DNA of 64,000 nt from Bacillota bacterium (GCA_023423335.1 JAFAFU010000012.1:48642-112641), one strand, 5' to 3'; positions 17,452 to 27,096 are shown, counted from the first letter of the stretch. Notes: generated by a model from the letters alone, not told the origin. Translations and numbers: made by a program.

Positions 17452-19136
17452 AATATCGTTACAGGGTACTCAGTAAATTATATTCTTATAGCGCTGGAGT
17501 AAAACGATATTATTGCATAAACTTTTTCTTGAAAATTGTAATTATATTATTATCCTTAATCCAACCGATATTTTATAAATTTTTTATTGATAAAATAATT
17601 ATTTTAAAAGAAATTTCATTGTTTCCATACGTACTGTTGGGTTACTTTAGCGTACTTATTACTAATTTCGCTGTTGGCTATGTTGTATTATATTTTAATA
17701 ATAAAATAGTTAATCGCATTACTTTTAGAGTAAAATACAAATTGTTTATCTCGTTATTCAAAAAGGATTTTCATTTCTATGAGAAAATGAGTATAGGTAA
17801 TGAGAAAATGATTTTGGAAGATGATATCAACAGTATCAGAGAATTTTCTGATTATCAAACTTTAGAATATATTAAGAACATAATAATGATAATCGTAGCG
17901 ATTATAATTCTATTCATTTCAAAATGGCAGTTGGCCTTCATGGCAGTTGTCTTTATACCGGTATCATTTCTTGCTAACCACTATATTAGTAAAGATGAAG
18001 GCAAGATAGTAAAACGAATGAGAGATAACGACCATAAACTGTATTCATGGCTTCATGAATCTGCACAGGGATGGCGAGAAATAAAGGCACTAAATTTACA
18101 AAAACGTGAAGAAATAAATATGACAAAATATTTACATAAGTGGGCCTTATTGAATGCAAAATGGATTAATTTCTGGACCTTGCGTGTCCTAATACTGCCG
18201 AGAATTAAGCAAGAATTTTTAATGCAATTTATGATTTATTTTGTAGGCGGCTTACTTATTATGAAAGGTAATTATGTTATTGGCTCACTTTTGGCATTTG
18301 TTCAGTATTATAACTTACTTGCAGATGCTGTGGAACAGGCAGCAAAACAAAATGCAGATATGTTAACTAATAAGAACTTTAGTGATAACTTAATTAATGC
18401 AATAATAGATATAAATCACTGTGATAAAATTAATAAAAAGTACGAAATCAATGAAATCAAAGATATTGTTCTACATAATGTTTATTTTAATTATCCAGGT
18501 AGTGATAACGAAGTAATCAGCAATTTTAGTCTTACGATAAAAAAAGGTGAAAGAGTAGCTATTGTTGGAAAAAGTGGTTCAGGAAAAACCACTTTGTTAA
18601 AACTTATTATAGGTATCGTAACTCCATCAAAAGGCAGGATAGAGGTTTCCGGGCAGAATATTAAGGATATCGATTTATTATCACTTCACAGGCGTATAGG
18701 GTATGTAATGCAAGAGAATATTCTATTCAATATCTCAATACGTGATAATTTGATGCTGGGTAACTCTTCTGTTAGTGATGAGAAATTAGATGAAATATGT
18801 AAGAAAGCTAACATCTATAATTATATTCAATCATTGGATGACAAATATGACACGATAGTTGGTGAGAAAGGAATAAAGCTATCTGGTGGCCAAAGACAGC
18901 GGATTGTGTTGGCGAGGGTATTATTAAGAGATGTGGATGTTTTGATTTTGGATGAAGCTACCAGTGCGCTTGATCAATATAATGAAAATCTTATTAAGGA
19001 TATCATTGATAAGATGGGGGATAATAAAACGATTATTGTTGTTGCACACAGAAAATCGTCCATTGATTTATGTGATAAAATAGTTCGGATAGATCAAGGA
19101 AAGCTTGAGCAGCAGATCATGGTTGAGGTCGGCTGA
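17436..19136 (+). CDS. ABC exporter half-transporter (second of a pair)
   Basis: 566 residues: six hydrophobic membrane spans, then an ATPase with Walker A GKSGSGKTT, signature LSGGQRQR, Walker B VLILDEATSALD and AHRKSS in place of the usual SHR at the switch. The switch histidine is kept. AAGGAGG is ten bases before the ATG inside the previous gene, showing translational coupling. Like the first half-transporter, it lacks a C39 peptidase domain, so the substrate is not expected to need leader cleavage by this protein. Confidence 0.85.
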   Translation: MFTAIKYRYRVLSKLYSYSAGVKRYYCINFFLKIVIILLSLIQPIFYKFFIDKIIILKEISLFPYVLLGYFSVLITNFAVGYVVLYFNNKIVNRITFRVKYKLFISLFKKDFHFYEKMSIGNEKMILEDDINSIREFSDYQTLEYIKNIIMIIVAIIILFISKWQLAFMAVVFIPVSFLANHYISKDEGKIVKRMRDNDHKLYSWLHESAQGWREIKALNLQKREEINMTKYLHKWALLNAKWINFWTLRVLILPRIKQEFLMQFMIYFVGGLLIMKGNYVIGSLLAFVQYYNLLADAVEQAAKQNADMLTNKNFSDNLINAIIDINHCDKINKKYEINEIKDIVLHNVYFNYPGSDNEVISNFSLTIKKGERVAIVGKSGSGKTTLLKLIIGIVTPSKGRIEVSGQNIKDIDLLSLHRRIGYVMQENILFNISIRDNLMLGNSSVSDEKLDEICKKANIYNYIQSLDDKYDTIVGEKGIKLSGGQRQRIVLARVLLRDVDVLILDEATSALDQYNENLIKDIIDKMGDNKTIIVVAHRKSSIDLCDKIVRIDQGKLEQQIMVEVG

Positions 19137-19154
19137 TTGAAGGAGTATAATAAA

Positions 19155-19655
19155 ATGTTAAAATGTAATGAAATACAGAACAGGCATAGCTGTAGATGCT
19201 ATTATAAGGAGAAAAAAATACCACAGGAAATAATAAATACATTGATTATGGCTGCCTCACTAGCACCTACCGGTAAGAATATTCAACCCTGGAGATTTCG
19301 AATTATTACTGATGAAAACGTTATTTCCGGTTTGGCAAATTATCTTCCGAATAACAAATGGATCCTTACTGCACCGTGTCTGGTGATAGTATATTTGGAT
19401 ACAAATGAGAGTTATAGCCTTGAAAAGGATACAATGGCGATTGGTGCGGCAATTGAGAATATACTGTTAGAAGCAGAAAGTAATGGCATTTCATCTTGTT
19501 GGCTAGGTGAATGCCTAGAGAAAGCAGACACAATTAACCGGTATTTGGGGAGTATGGAGAAGGTGAAGCTTATGGCAGTTATAACATTAGGCTATGAAAG
19601 GAGAAAAATGATAAGAGCGGCCAAAAAATCTATACATGATTTGATTCTAGAATGA
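19155..19655 (+). CDS. Nitroreductase-family flavoprotein
   Basis: A 166-residue protein of nitroreductase type: NRHSCRCYYKEKKIP with the FMN phosphate-binding RxSxRxY pattern, then LAPTGKNIQPWRF, and a C-terminal IGAAIENILLEAESNGISSCW. It is on the short side for the family. Such FMN enzymes reduce or dehydrogenate small molecules with NAD(P)H; in natural-product clusters they often oxidise azolines or act as enoyl reductases. ATG 19155 is chosen over TTG 19137 since AAGGAG (19140-19145) is nine bases upstream. It is the last gene of the contiguous plus-strand cluster. Confidence 0.75.
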   Translation: MLKCNEIQNRHSCRCYYKEKKIPQEIINTLIMAASLAPTGKNIQPWRFRIITDENVISGLANYLPNNKWILTAPCLVIVYLDTNESYSLEKDTMAIGAAIENILLEAESNGISSCWLGECLEKADTINRYLGSMEKVKLMAVITLGYERRKMIRAAKKSIHDLILE

Positions 19656-19676
19656 TTCGCACAGGGAAGAGTTACT

Positions 19677-19764
19677 TAGGTAAAAATAATTTGGAAACTT
19701 ACCTACAAACTTACTGACAAATTAATATACCATAATGTAAAGAATAAAGACGCTATACATTATG
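19677..19764 (+). promoter_or_regulatory. Two inverted repeats between the cluster and GH52 gene
   Basis: TAGGTAA (19677-19683) pairs with TTACCTA (19699-19705), and CATAATGTA (19731-19739) pairs perfectly with TACATTATG (19756-19764). Neither is followed by a T run, so they look more like operators than terminators. The second is placed where a repressor would control the beta-xylosidase gene. No convincing -35/-10 pair was found. Confidence 0.35.
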
Positions 19765-19800
19765 TTGTGAATTGGAATCAATCATGAGAGGAGTTATATA

Positions 19801-21858
19801 ATGAACAATATTTTCTTTAATGCACATCATTCACCAGTTGGGGCCTTTGCCTCATTTACATTAGGGTTTCCTGGCGCTAAAGGTGGAGTGGGGTTAGAAT
19901 TAGGCAGACCTTCTAATCAGAATGTTTATATTGGGGTAGAATCTGAAACTGAGAATGTTTATAATGCTTTACCTTTTTTTGATGAAAATGAAAATGGTAG
20001 TAATATTATACCATATGATAAAAGCACTATTACTCGTGATTTTCATTTGGGTACAGATTCCTGGAGAGCAGATAATCTAACATTTACTATCTATACCCCT
20101 GGTTATGGTATTCCTGACCCTGAAAATGCGGATAGAGATCTGTTAAAAAAAGCAATAATTCCAGCAGTTTTTGCAAAATTAGTTATTGATAATACAAATT
20201 CAAGGAAAGCAAAGGAAGCTTTTTTTGGATATACACTTAGTGATCCCTATTGTGGTCTTCGTCACCTTTCCTATTGTACTGAGGAAAAACTTTCAGGTAT
20301 TGCTGAAGGCTGCATAACAGCTATCGCTACAGATGACCAGACAGTTAAATCAGCGATAGATACTTCTATAGAAAAAATACTAGAAAAAACCAATAGACAA
20401 AATTGGGTATGTGGGCTTGGACTTACAGCAGTATTAGGAATGGCTGTACCTGCTGGCAAGAAGGTATCCTATAGATTTGCTATTTGCTTCTATAGAAATG
20501 GAATCGCGACATCAGGTTTGGATACTACGTATTTCTATACCCAACTCTTTAAAAACATAGAGGATGTTGCCATATTTGCCCTAAAACATTTTGATGATTA
20601 TGTATCAGATGCATGTGAACGTAATATAGAGATTGACAAATCTGATTTATCAGAGGATCAAAAATTCCAAATTAATCATTCGGTGAAGGCTTACTATGGT
20701 AGCACACAACTTCTATATTACGATGGAATGCCCCTATGGGTTGTCAATGAAGGCGAGTACCGTATGATGAACACTTTTGATCTTACGGTTGATCAAGTTT
20801 TTTATGAACTGAAAATGAATCCCTGGACAGTAAAAAATGTACTTGAGATGTATGTTAAGCGATACAGTTACCTTGATAAGGTCAGCTTATATAAAAACGA
20901 AAATCAGTACCCTGGAGGAAGAAGTTTTACACACGATATGGGTGTTGCTAATGTGTTTGCCAGACCGGAGTATTCTGTATACGAAAGGAGTGGTATTGAT
21001 GGCTGCTTCTCATATATGACACATGAACAGTTAGTTAACTGGATACTATGTGCTGCGCTTTATGAAGAAAAAACTCACGATATGGAATTCATTAAAAATA
21101 ATATTTCAATAATAAAAGAATGTTTTGAAAGTCTTCTAAATAGAGATAATCCTGATCCCCAGAAAAGAAATGGTATCATGGAACTTGAAAGCTCAAGAAC
21201 AATGGGAGGAACAGAGATTACCACTTATGATAGTCTGGATATCTCATTAGGGCAGGCAAGAAATAATACTTACCTGGCTGTGAAGATCTGGGCATCGTAT
21301 CTTGCACTTGAAAAGATTTTTAGGGCTATCGATTTAGAAGATTTAGCAAATTATTCACGTATTCAAGCAGAGCGCTGCGCGGATACAATTACTAAAGCAA
21401 TGAATAAAGACGACTATATTCCGGCGGTGTTATTTGAAAAGAGTGCTTCTAAAATTATTCCTGTTATTGAAGGGTTGATTTTTCCTTATTATTTCAATTG
21501 CCATGAAGCTCTTTCTACACAAGGACCTTTTTGTGATTTAATAACCGCACTTAAGAAGCATTTACATACGGTATTAGTTAAGGGTATATGTATTTTTGAG
21601 GATAATGGTTGGAAAATGTCATCAACAAGCAATAACACATGGTTGAGCAAGATATACCTATGCCAGTTTGTGGCTCGTAAAATACTTGGGATACCATGGG
21701 GAGAGGAAGGCAAGGCTGCTGATGCTGCCCATGTGAATTGGTTGCTTCATAAAGAGCTAAGCTACTGGAGCTGGAGTGATCAAATAATTTCAGGCAGGAT
21801 TACAGAAAGTAAGTATTATCCTAGGGGTGTTACCAGTATACTTTGGCTAGAAGAGTAA
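19801..21858 (+). CDS. GH52 beta-xylosidase
   Basis: The 685-residue protein opens with FFNAHHSPVGAFASFTLGFPG and continues GLELGRPSNQNVYIGVESE, the hallmark N-terminus of glycoside hydrolase family 52, and is near the usual 700-residue length. WVVNEGEYRMMNTFDLTVDQ contains the glutamate expected to be the nucleophile. YDSLDISLGQARNN holds the aspartate expected to be the general acid. These enzymes are retaining beta-xylosidases that split xylo-oligosaccharides. There is no signal peptide, so it probably acts on imported oligosaccharides. Composition is less AT-rich than the upstream cluster, and two inverted repeats precede it. It ends just before a transposase remnant. Confidence 0.9.
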   Translation: MNNIFFNAHHSPVGAFASFTLGFPGAKGGVGLELGRPSNQNVYIGVESETENVYNALPFFDENENGSNIIPYDKSTITRDFHLGTDSWRADNLTFTIYTPGYGIPDPENADRDLLKKAIIPAVFAKLVIDNTNSRKAKEAFFGYTLSDPYCGLRHLSYCTEEKLSGIAEGCITAIATDDQTVKSAIDTSIEKILEKTNRQNWVCGLGLTAVLGMAVPAGKKVSYRFAICFYRNGIATSGLDTTYFYTQLFKNIEDVAIFALKHFDDYVSDACERNIEIDKSDLSEDQKFQINHSVKAYYGSTQLLYYDGMPLWVVNEGEYRMMNTFDLTVDQVFYELKMNPWTVKNVLEMYVKRYSYLDKVSLYKNENQYPGGRSFTHDMGVANVFARPEYSVYERSGIDGCFSYMTHEQLVNWILCAALYEEKTHDMEFIKNNISIIKECFESLLNRDNPDPQKRNGIMELESSRTMGGTEITTYDSLDISLGQARNNTYLAVKIWASYLALEKIFRAIDLEDLANYSRIQAERCADTITKAMNKDDYIPAVLFEKSASKIIPVIEGLIFPYYFNCHEALSTQGPFCDLITALKKHLHTVLVKGICIFEDNGWKMSSTSNNTWLSKIYLCQFVARKILGIPWGEEGKAADAAHVNWLLHKELSYWSWSDQIISGRITESKYYPRGVTSILWLEE

Positions 21859-21867
21859 GTTATTTAT

Positions 21868-23003
21868 GTAAAAGATTTAGTCCGCTCCAGCGTTGAGGAA
21901 ACACTCAATGCCCTGCTTGACAAGGAAGCCGATGAGCTGGTAAATGCAGAAAAATATGAACGTTCAGGGTAGAGCCAGGGTTACCGCTCTGGCCATAATA
22001 CCAGAAATCTCACGACAACTGCCGGTGACGTGAAGCTTAATGTCCCCAAGCTGAAGGGTATCCCATTCGAGACAGCCATTATAGAACGTTACCTCAGGCG
22101 TGAGTGCTCTGTTAAGGAAGCACTTATTGAAATGTACCTGGCTTGGGGTATCTGTGCGTCGCGTCGAAGATATCACAGAAGCTCTATGGGGAACAAAGAT
22201 ATCACCAGGTACAATCAGCAACCTGAATAAGAAAGCTTATGAACATATTGAAGAATGGAGGAACCGTCCACTTTCAGGAGGCTCATATCCTTATGTTTTT
22301 GTTGATGGGATATTCCTGAACGCTGCTGGGGAGGAGAGTTTGAAAACGTCTCAATCCTGATTGCCATTGGCGTCAATGAATTCGGATACCGTGAAATCAT
22401 AGGTGCTGCTGAGGGTATGAAGGAAAATAAGGAAAGCTGGAAGTACTTCTTTATCATGCTGAAGAGCCGCGGTTTACAGGGGGTTCGGCTGATCATTGGG
22501 GATAAAAACCTTGGAATGATGGAAGCTATTCCGGAGGTCTTCCCCGATGCTAAATACCAACGTTGTACCGTGCATTTTTACAGGAACATCTTTTCTGTTG
22601 TTCCACGTACGCGGATGAAATTTGTATCAAAGATGCTCAAAGCAATTCATGCCCAGGAAAGCAAAGAAGCAGCCAGGAGTAAGGCAAAACAAGTAGCTGA
22701 GGAACTGCAGAACATGAAGCTCAAAGAAGCTGCTAAAAAGCTGGAGGACGGTATTGAAGAGACCTTAACTTATATGAACTTCCCTTATGTAAGATCCGTA
22801 CCAATAACGCCATTGAGCGTCTCGACCGTGAAATAAAACGGCGTACAAAAGTAGTTGGCACATTTCCTGATGGGCAGTCAGCCTTGATGCTGGTATGTGC
22901 CCGGCTTCGCCATGCGGCTAGAACTCAATGGGGAGTTAAGCTCTACATGAACATCCTGCATTCCCGTCAACTCGTAACGATTTTGCAGTATAGAAATCGC
23001 TGA
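21868..23003 (+). pseudogene. Decayed IS256-family (mutator-type) transposase
   Basis: Reading three frames in turn reconstructs an IS256 transposase: EETLNALLDKEADELV, an in-frame TAG at 21970, GYRSGHNTRNL, KLNVPKLKG, then a frameshift near 22140 to VEDITEALWGTKISPGTISN and YVFVDGIFL, another near 22330 to ILIAIGVNEFGYREIIG, IIGDKNLG, and finally NAIERLDREIKRRTKVVGTFPDG ending at TGA 23001. A small deletion removes the segment after TLTYMNFPY. At least one stop and three shifts mean no active enzyme. Its start lies ten bases after the GH52 stop, so the insertion may have replaced whatever followed that gene. Confidence 0.85.
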
Positions 23004-23099
23004 AACCATTGAAAATACTGTATTTTCTGTAATAAAGTGATTGTATTTACATCGTCATGTGATATAATAAAACATACACATAACGATGAGGCGATCACA

Positions 23100-24710
23100 A
23101 TGGCAATCATATACCAGACAGATAAAAGATCCGGAATCACTTACGCATATGAGGCGGAATATTTCTGGGATAAAGAAAAGCAGCAGTCACGCTCAAAACG
23201 AAGATTAATCGGTCGCGTTGATACCCAGACCGGAGAGGTCTTTCCTACGGATGGTCGTATGAAGAAGTCCAAAGAGTCAGCGGATAAACCCGCCAAGAAA
23301 CGCGAACCGGTTCTGTCCGAATGCTCTGTAAGAAATTTTTATGGTGCAACCTATCTGCTTGATGCCATTGGCGATAAACTTGGAATCACACAGGATCTGA
23401 AGACCTGCTTTCCTGACACTTACAAACAGATACTATCGATAGCCTATTACCTCATTCTTGAGGATAGTAATCCGCTTTCCCGATTTGAAAAATGGGGAAG
23501 CCTTCATAAACATCCCTTTGACAAAGACATTCCTTCACAAAGAAGCAGCGAATTGTTTATGAGTATTTCTGAGGAAGCAAAGAATCGGTTCTTTGCCTAC
23601 CAAGGGAAACGGCGAACCGAAAATGAATACTGGGCATACGATACTTCGTCTATCTCCAGCTATTTTGAAGCATTGCGTCAGGTTCAATACGGCAATAATA
23701 AAGAGGACGACAGGCTTCCCCAGTTAAACCTGGCACTTGTGTTTGGAGAACAATCTAATCTGCCGTTTTACTATCGCAAACTCACAGGAAATATACCGGA
23801 TGTTAAAACGGTGCAGCATCTGATTGCCGATCTGGATCTACTCGGATTCAAAAAGGTCAAGCTGGTCATGGATCGTGGGTTTTACAGCGAAGATAATATC
23901 AATGCTTTCTACCGGGAACACCTGAAATTCCTTGTGTCTGCGAAAACCTCTCTTTCCTTTATTCGTAAGGAACTGGATAGGGTTTATGATGATTTCTGTG
24001 CCTTCGAATACTATAATGATAATTATGAACTATATTCAACAACCATACAAAGTGATTGGAATTATACTCTGAAACGCCCCTACAAAGGGGATACTGTTGA
24101 AGAAAAACGCCGTATCTACATTCATTTGTATTATAACATCGATAAAGCAGCAGAGGACCAGAAGAACTTCGACAGAAAGCTTATGGACCTCAAGAAGGAA
24201 CTTCTGGAGGGCAAACGAAAACCGGAGCATGAAAAACTGTATAAAAAGTATTTCATTGAAAAGTCAACACCGGTTAGGGGAATTCAGATCAGTGTAAAAG
24301 AAGATGCCGTAAAAGAAGCAAAACGCTACTATGAATTCTTTACCTTAATTACGAATGAAACAATGGATTCCATTACCGCACTACAACTCTATAGAAACAA
24401 GGATGTAGTGGAAAAAGCGTTTGGCAATTTAAAAGAACGCTTAAACATGAGGCCGCTAGTATCTTCTGAGAAAAGTCTGGATGGGAAGTTGTTTGTTGAG
24501 TTCATTGCGCTCATTTATTTATCCTATATCAAGAAACAGATGCAGGATGAAAAGCTATTCAAAGACTATACGCTGCAGGGTGTGCTTGATAAGCTGGATG
24601 TCATTGAATGCTTTGAAAATCCTGGTCAGGAGCTTCGGGTAGGGGAAATCCTTGAAAAGCAGAAAGACCTATACCTTAAGCTTGGAGTGGAGCCGCCCGT
24701 CTCGTTATGA
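23100..24710 (+). CDS. IS1634-type transposase
   Basis: An intact 536-residue transposase of the IS4-like/IS1634 group: an N-terminal IGRVDTQTGE block, the first acidic site in YWAYDTSSIS, the second in LVMDRGFYSEDN and the third glutamate in VVEKAFGNLKERLN, the usual Y-(2)-R-(3)-E-(6)-K region. ATG 23100 is used because GAGGCGA precedes it and the family starts with MAII-like sequence. All landmarks are present, so the element may still be mobile. Its right end cuts into the plus-strand RIT element, removing the N-terminus of that element's first recombinase. It is therefore a later arrival or the cause of the truncation. Confidence 0.85.
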   Translation: MAIIYQTDKRSGITYAYEAEYFWDKEKQQSRSKRRLIGRVDTQTGEVFPTDGRMKKSKESADKPAKKREPVLSECSVRNFYGATYLLDAIGDKLGITQDLKTCFPDTYKQILSIAYYLILEDSNPLSRFEKWGSLHKHPFDKDIPSQRSSELFMSISEEAKNRFFAYQGKRRTENEYWAYDTSSISSYFEALRQVQYGNNKEDDRLPQLNLALVFGEQSNLPFYYRKLTGNIPDVKTVQHLIADLDLLGFKKVKLVMDRGFYSEDNINAFYREHLKFLVSAKTSLSFIRKELDRVYDDFCAFEYYNDNYELYSTTIQSDWNYTLKRPYKGDTVEEKRRIYIHLYYNIDKAAEDQKNFDRKLMDLKKELLEGKRKPEHEKLYKKYFIEKSTPVRGIQISVKEDAVKEAKRYYEFFTLITNETMDSITALQLYRNKDVVEKAFGNLKERLNMRPLVSSEKSLDGKLFVEFIALIYLSYIKKQMQDEKLFKDYTLQGVLDKLDVIECFENPGQELRVGEILEKQKDLYLKLGVEPPVSL

Positions 24711-24718
24711 GACGGCGG
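24693..24718 (+). repeat. GC-rich hairpin at the transposase stop codon
   Basis: CCGCC-C-GTCTC pairs with GAGAC-GGCGG around a GTTAT loop, with one bulged C. The TGA stop lies in the loop and right arm. There is no T run, so it is not a standard terminator. It may be the right-end structure of the insertion sequence. Confidence 0.45.
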
Positions 24719-24806
24719 GAATCTAGGAAACATATCTTATTCGGACTGGCAAGACCAATACTAATGTCAGACACCACATTCATTCAGTCTCCAGATTTTT
24801 TCATAT

Positions 24807-25613
24807 ATGGAATACATTGGAATCGTGGATATCTTCAAGATAAAAGTGGACCATGTTCATGAAAGATTCATAGATGCAAACGATAAATCGGGATTTCATA
24901 AGACAATGAAGATGTTTTTTCGTTATGCTTACAAGTATGGACTTATCGAGAATGATATTAGTCGTTGGATTCCATCAGTTCCACGCCATAAACCGGTTCC
25001 ATCTGTTTATACTGTAGAAGAGATAGAAGCAATCTTAAGTTCCATAGATCGGAATACTTGCATAGGTAAGAGGAATTATTGTATTATCCTGATAGCTGCA
25101 AAACTGGGAGTCAGATCATGCGATATTGCTGGATTAAACATTTATGACATCCATCGTACAGAAGGAGTAATACGACTGACACAACAAAAGACAATCGTAC
25201 CCATCGAGGTTCCGATACTGTCAGACATATCTGTTGCCCTGGAAGATTATTTAAATAATTCAAGACCAGATTCCTGCCTTTCTAATGTTTTTTTAACAAA
25301 ACCACGTCCGGTTGCATCAGCTTTAAGTACTCAGGGAATCCATGCCGTTGTGTCGGGAGCAATTAAGCATTCCGGCATAGATGCATCTTCCAGAAGACAT
25401 GGTGCTCATGCTTTAAGATCAAGCCTAGCATCACAGCTTCTGGAAGAAGGAAAAACTTACTCCGAAATACAGCAGGTTTTAGGTCAGACTTCACCTGATG
25501 TTGCCAGATATTATGTCCGTGTGGAAACAGAGCGTTTAAGAGAATGTGCCCTGGAAGTACCAGACTTTTCAAATGAGGTTGCTGCTTGTTTCCTTGAAAG
25601 GCAGGTGATCTGA
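24807..25613 (+). pseudogene. RitA-like tyrosine recombinase, N-terminally truncated
   Basis: 268 residues covering the end of the core-binding domain (MFFRYAYKYGLIEND) and the catalytic domain: AKLGVRSCDIAGLN with the first arginine, HGAHALRSSLASQLL with His and the second Arg, and SPDVARYYVRV with the tyrosine. The usual GH before the tyrosine is GQ, and HALRH is HALRS, so activity is doubtful. About 100 N-terminal residues expected for the family are missing, at the IS1634 boundary. It ends three bases before the next recombinase start, the tight junction typical of RIT elements. Confidence 0.7.
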
Positions 25614-25616
25614 CCA

Positions 25617-26377
25617 ATGGGAAATGCTATAGTGTTTGAAAGCTGTTTAAAAGAGAAATTCGATACATATCTGGGTCTGAGAGAAAGCCAGGGGCACAAA
25701 GCTTCAAAAGAACGGCACATTTTTATTTCTCTGGATAAGTATTTACAGAATACTGGATTTAACGACCAAAATCTTCCACCATACATTGTCGATGGATGGC
25801 TTGCTGCTCTCCCTGAGAAACTAAATGTTAATACGGTAAATGTATATGTTTCCCACTATATACAGTTTGCAAAATATCTGCAGTCCTTTGGGTTTACTGC
25901 TTTCGTACCAGTGGGATAATACATATCAAAAATGCAAAAGAAAACAAGGATAGAATTGTTCCTATGCATGCATCATTGACAAAGATTTTAAGGCTCTATA
26001 CCCAGAGCAGTATTCCACAAAAAGAAAACTGGTTTTTTCCTTCAGTCACTGGAAATTCAGTTTCGCCATCATGGATAAGAGATGCCTTTTTGAAGTGTGT
26101 TGGGAATATCGGGATTGAAAGACCTAGTCTGCCCAAACACTCCAGAAATATATGCCTGCATTGTCTGTGACATAGTTATGCTGTGTCCGCTCTTCGCCAA
26201 TTAGATAATAAAGGTATTGATCTTTATAGTGAAATACCGATTCTATCAACATATATGGGCCATGAAAATCTTTATGGAACCGAGCACTATCTTCATATGA
26301 CAGTTGAAAACAGCCGGGATATACTGTCCAAAATGGAGAAATTTAATAAAGGGCTGTTTCCGGAGGTATCAGAATGA
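25617..26377 (+). pseudogene. RitB-like tyrosine recombinase, broken
   Basis: The first part, 25617-25919, is a SAM-like core-binding domain (ERHIFISLDKYLQN). A deletion or frameshift after FTAFVPVG removes the first catalytic arginine region. The frame resumes at IKNAKENKDRIVPMHASL and is then cut by TGA at 26168-26170, within LHCL*HSYAVSALRQ, exactly where the conserved arginine of HDLRHSYA is expected (CGA to TGA would explain it). The tail STYMGHENLYGTEHYLHMT retains the tyrosine region. Its stop overlaps the next start as ATGA. Confidence 0.75.
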
Positions 26378-26918
26378 AACCGACATTATTTATAAAGCAG
26401 CTTTCGGAATATTTTGATGTATATCTGCCCTCAAATAAAAGATGCTCAAACAACACAATAGCATCATATGCAGATGGTTTTGTTACTTTGTTTCAGTTTT
26501 TTGAAGATGAAAAAGGCAAGAATCATTACAGCATAAAGTATTCCGACATCACAGCTAAAACTATGGACGAATGTATACTATGGCTGCAGAACCAAAAGAA
26601 TTATAGTGCAGCATCTCAGTATGTAACTACAGCAAAGGCAGATAATCCAAACCTTTTTAATGAAGAAAGTTATTCACCTCATAGTTTCCGGCATAGTAAA
26701 GCAGTCCATATGCTTGAAGCTGGAGTACCACTTATCTATATAAGAAATTTTCTGGGGCATGAATCCATTCAAACAACAGAAATATCTGAGAATACATCAG
26801 AGTTCTGTTTTCGAAAATACTGAAAGAAAGGAAATCTGAAACTATGCTACCAGAAATAAATGAACATTCTACTTCAACCAATCAGGACATACCTGATTTT
26901 CTTAAGAAAGTAAGATAA
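26374..26918 (+). pseudogene. RitC-like tyrosine recombinase with internal deletion and frameshift
   Basis: The N-terminal domain (IKQLSEYFDVYLPSNKRCSN) is joined directly to the C-terminal catalytic block SPHSFRHSKAVHMLEAGVP and IRNFLGHESIQTTEI. Compared with the 336-residue minus-strand homologue, roughly 130 residues including the first catalytic arginine are lost. A frameshift near 26795-26815 then moves the C-terminus into another frame, where LPEINEHSTST and FLKKVR run to a TAA at 26916-26918. The first stop in the original frame is at 26823. Confidence 0.75.
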
Positions 26919-26948
26919 ATAATTATATAACGAGTTTTTGGGTTTAAT

Positions 26949-26981
26949 GGCTAAGATATGCCTGTTTTGTGTATTTTAGCC
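26949..26981 (+). terminator. Rho-independent terminator of plus-strand RIT
   Basis: GGCTAA pairs with TTAGCC, extended by ATA/TAT inside with mismatches, and is followed by TTTCTCT. It lies shortly after the third recombinase, matching the position of the terminator in the minus-strand element. Confidence 0.5.
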
Positions 26982-26987
26982 TTTCTC

Positions 26988-27004
26988 TAAAACTCAGCAC
27001 ATAA
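26988..27004 (+). repeat. Right terminal repeat of plus-strand RIT
   Basis: TAAAACTCAGCACATAA resembles TAAAACACTCCACATAA, part of the 28-bp terminal repeat of the neighbouring element (14 of 17 identical, both ends conserved). It marks the element's right boundary two bases before IS66 sequence. Confidence 0.6.
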
Positions 27005-27006
27005 CA

Positions 27007-27060
27007 CATATAGCTTTTACTGCCGGCAGGCCGACCATCATGAATTACTTCAACCGTAGT
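27007..27060 (-). pseudogene. IS66 transposase fragment trapped between two RIT elements
   Basis: On the minus strand these 54 bases encode TTVEVIHDGRPAGSKSYM, the block following the first catalytic aspartate in IS66 transposases (DETT.V..DGRPAGSKSYMW). The upstream half of the same gene lies at 30131-30760 on the same strand and ends in NQCDE. Joining base 30131 to base 27060 gives NQCDE-TTVEV in frame. Downstream of SYM the match stops at the end of the plus-strand RIT. The rest of the transposase is not found in the window. Confidence 0.8.
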
Positions 27061-27065
27061 CTTGT

Positions 27066-27093
27066 CTTATGTGGAGTGTTTTATTATGTAAAG
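27066..27093 (+). repeat. Left terminal inverted repeat of minus-strand RIT
   Basis: The 28 bases starting CTTATGTGGAGTG and ending TTATGTAAAG are the exact reverse complement of 30078-30105. They lie between the terminator of the recombinase operon and IS66 sequence. Confidence 0.9.
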
Positions 27094-27096
27094 AAA

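Larger units (their letters stand above)
24711..27006 (+). mobile_element. Plus-strand RIT (recombinase in trio) element, decayed and left-truncated
   Basis: Three consecutive tyrosine-recombinase genes in one orientation, with close or overlapping junctions, define a RIT element. All three are damaged. The right end is recognisable: TAAAACTCAGCACATAA at 26988-27004 matches 14 of 17 positions of the terminal repeat of the intact minus-strand RIT, and lies about 87 bases after the last recombinase stop in both elements. Immediately beyond it, IS66 transposase sequence resumes. The left end is missing at the IS1634 junction. Confidence 0.7.

Noticed and set aside
21868..23003. Three or four separate small genes after the GH52 gene
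   Set aside because: They are pieces of one IS256 transposase in different frames, joined by homology into one pseudogene.
24711..24806. Left terminal repeat of the plus-strand RIT
   Set aside because: No TTATGTG or TTTTA-type repeat is found there; the left end seems lost at the IS1634 junction.
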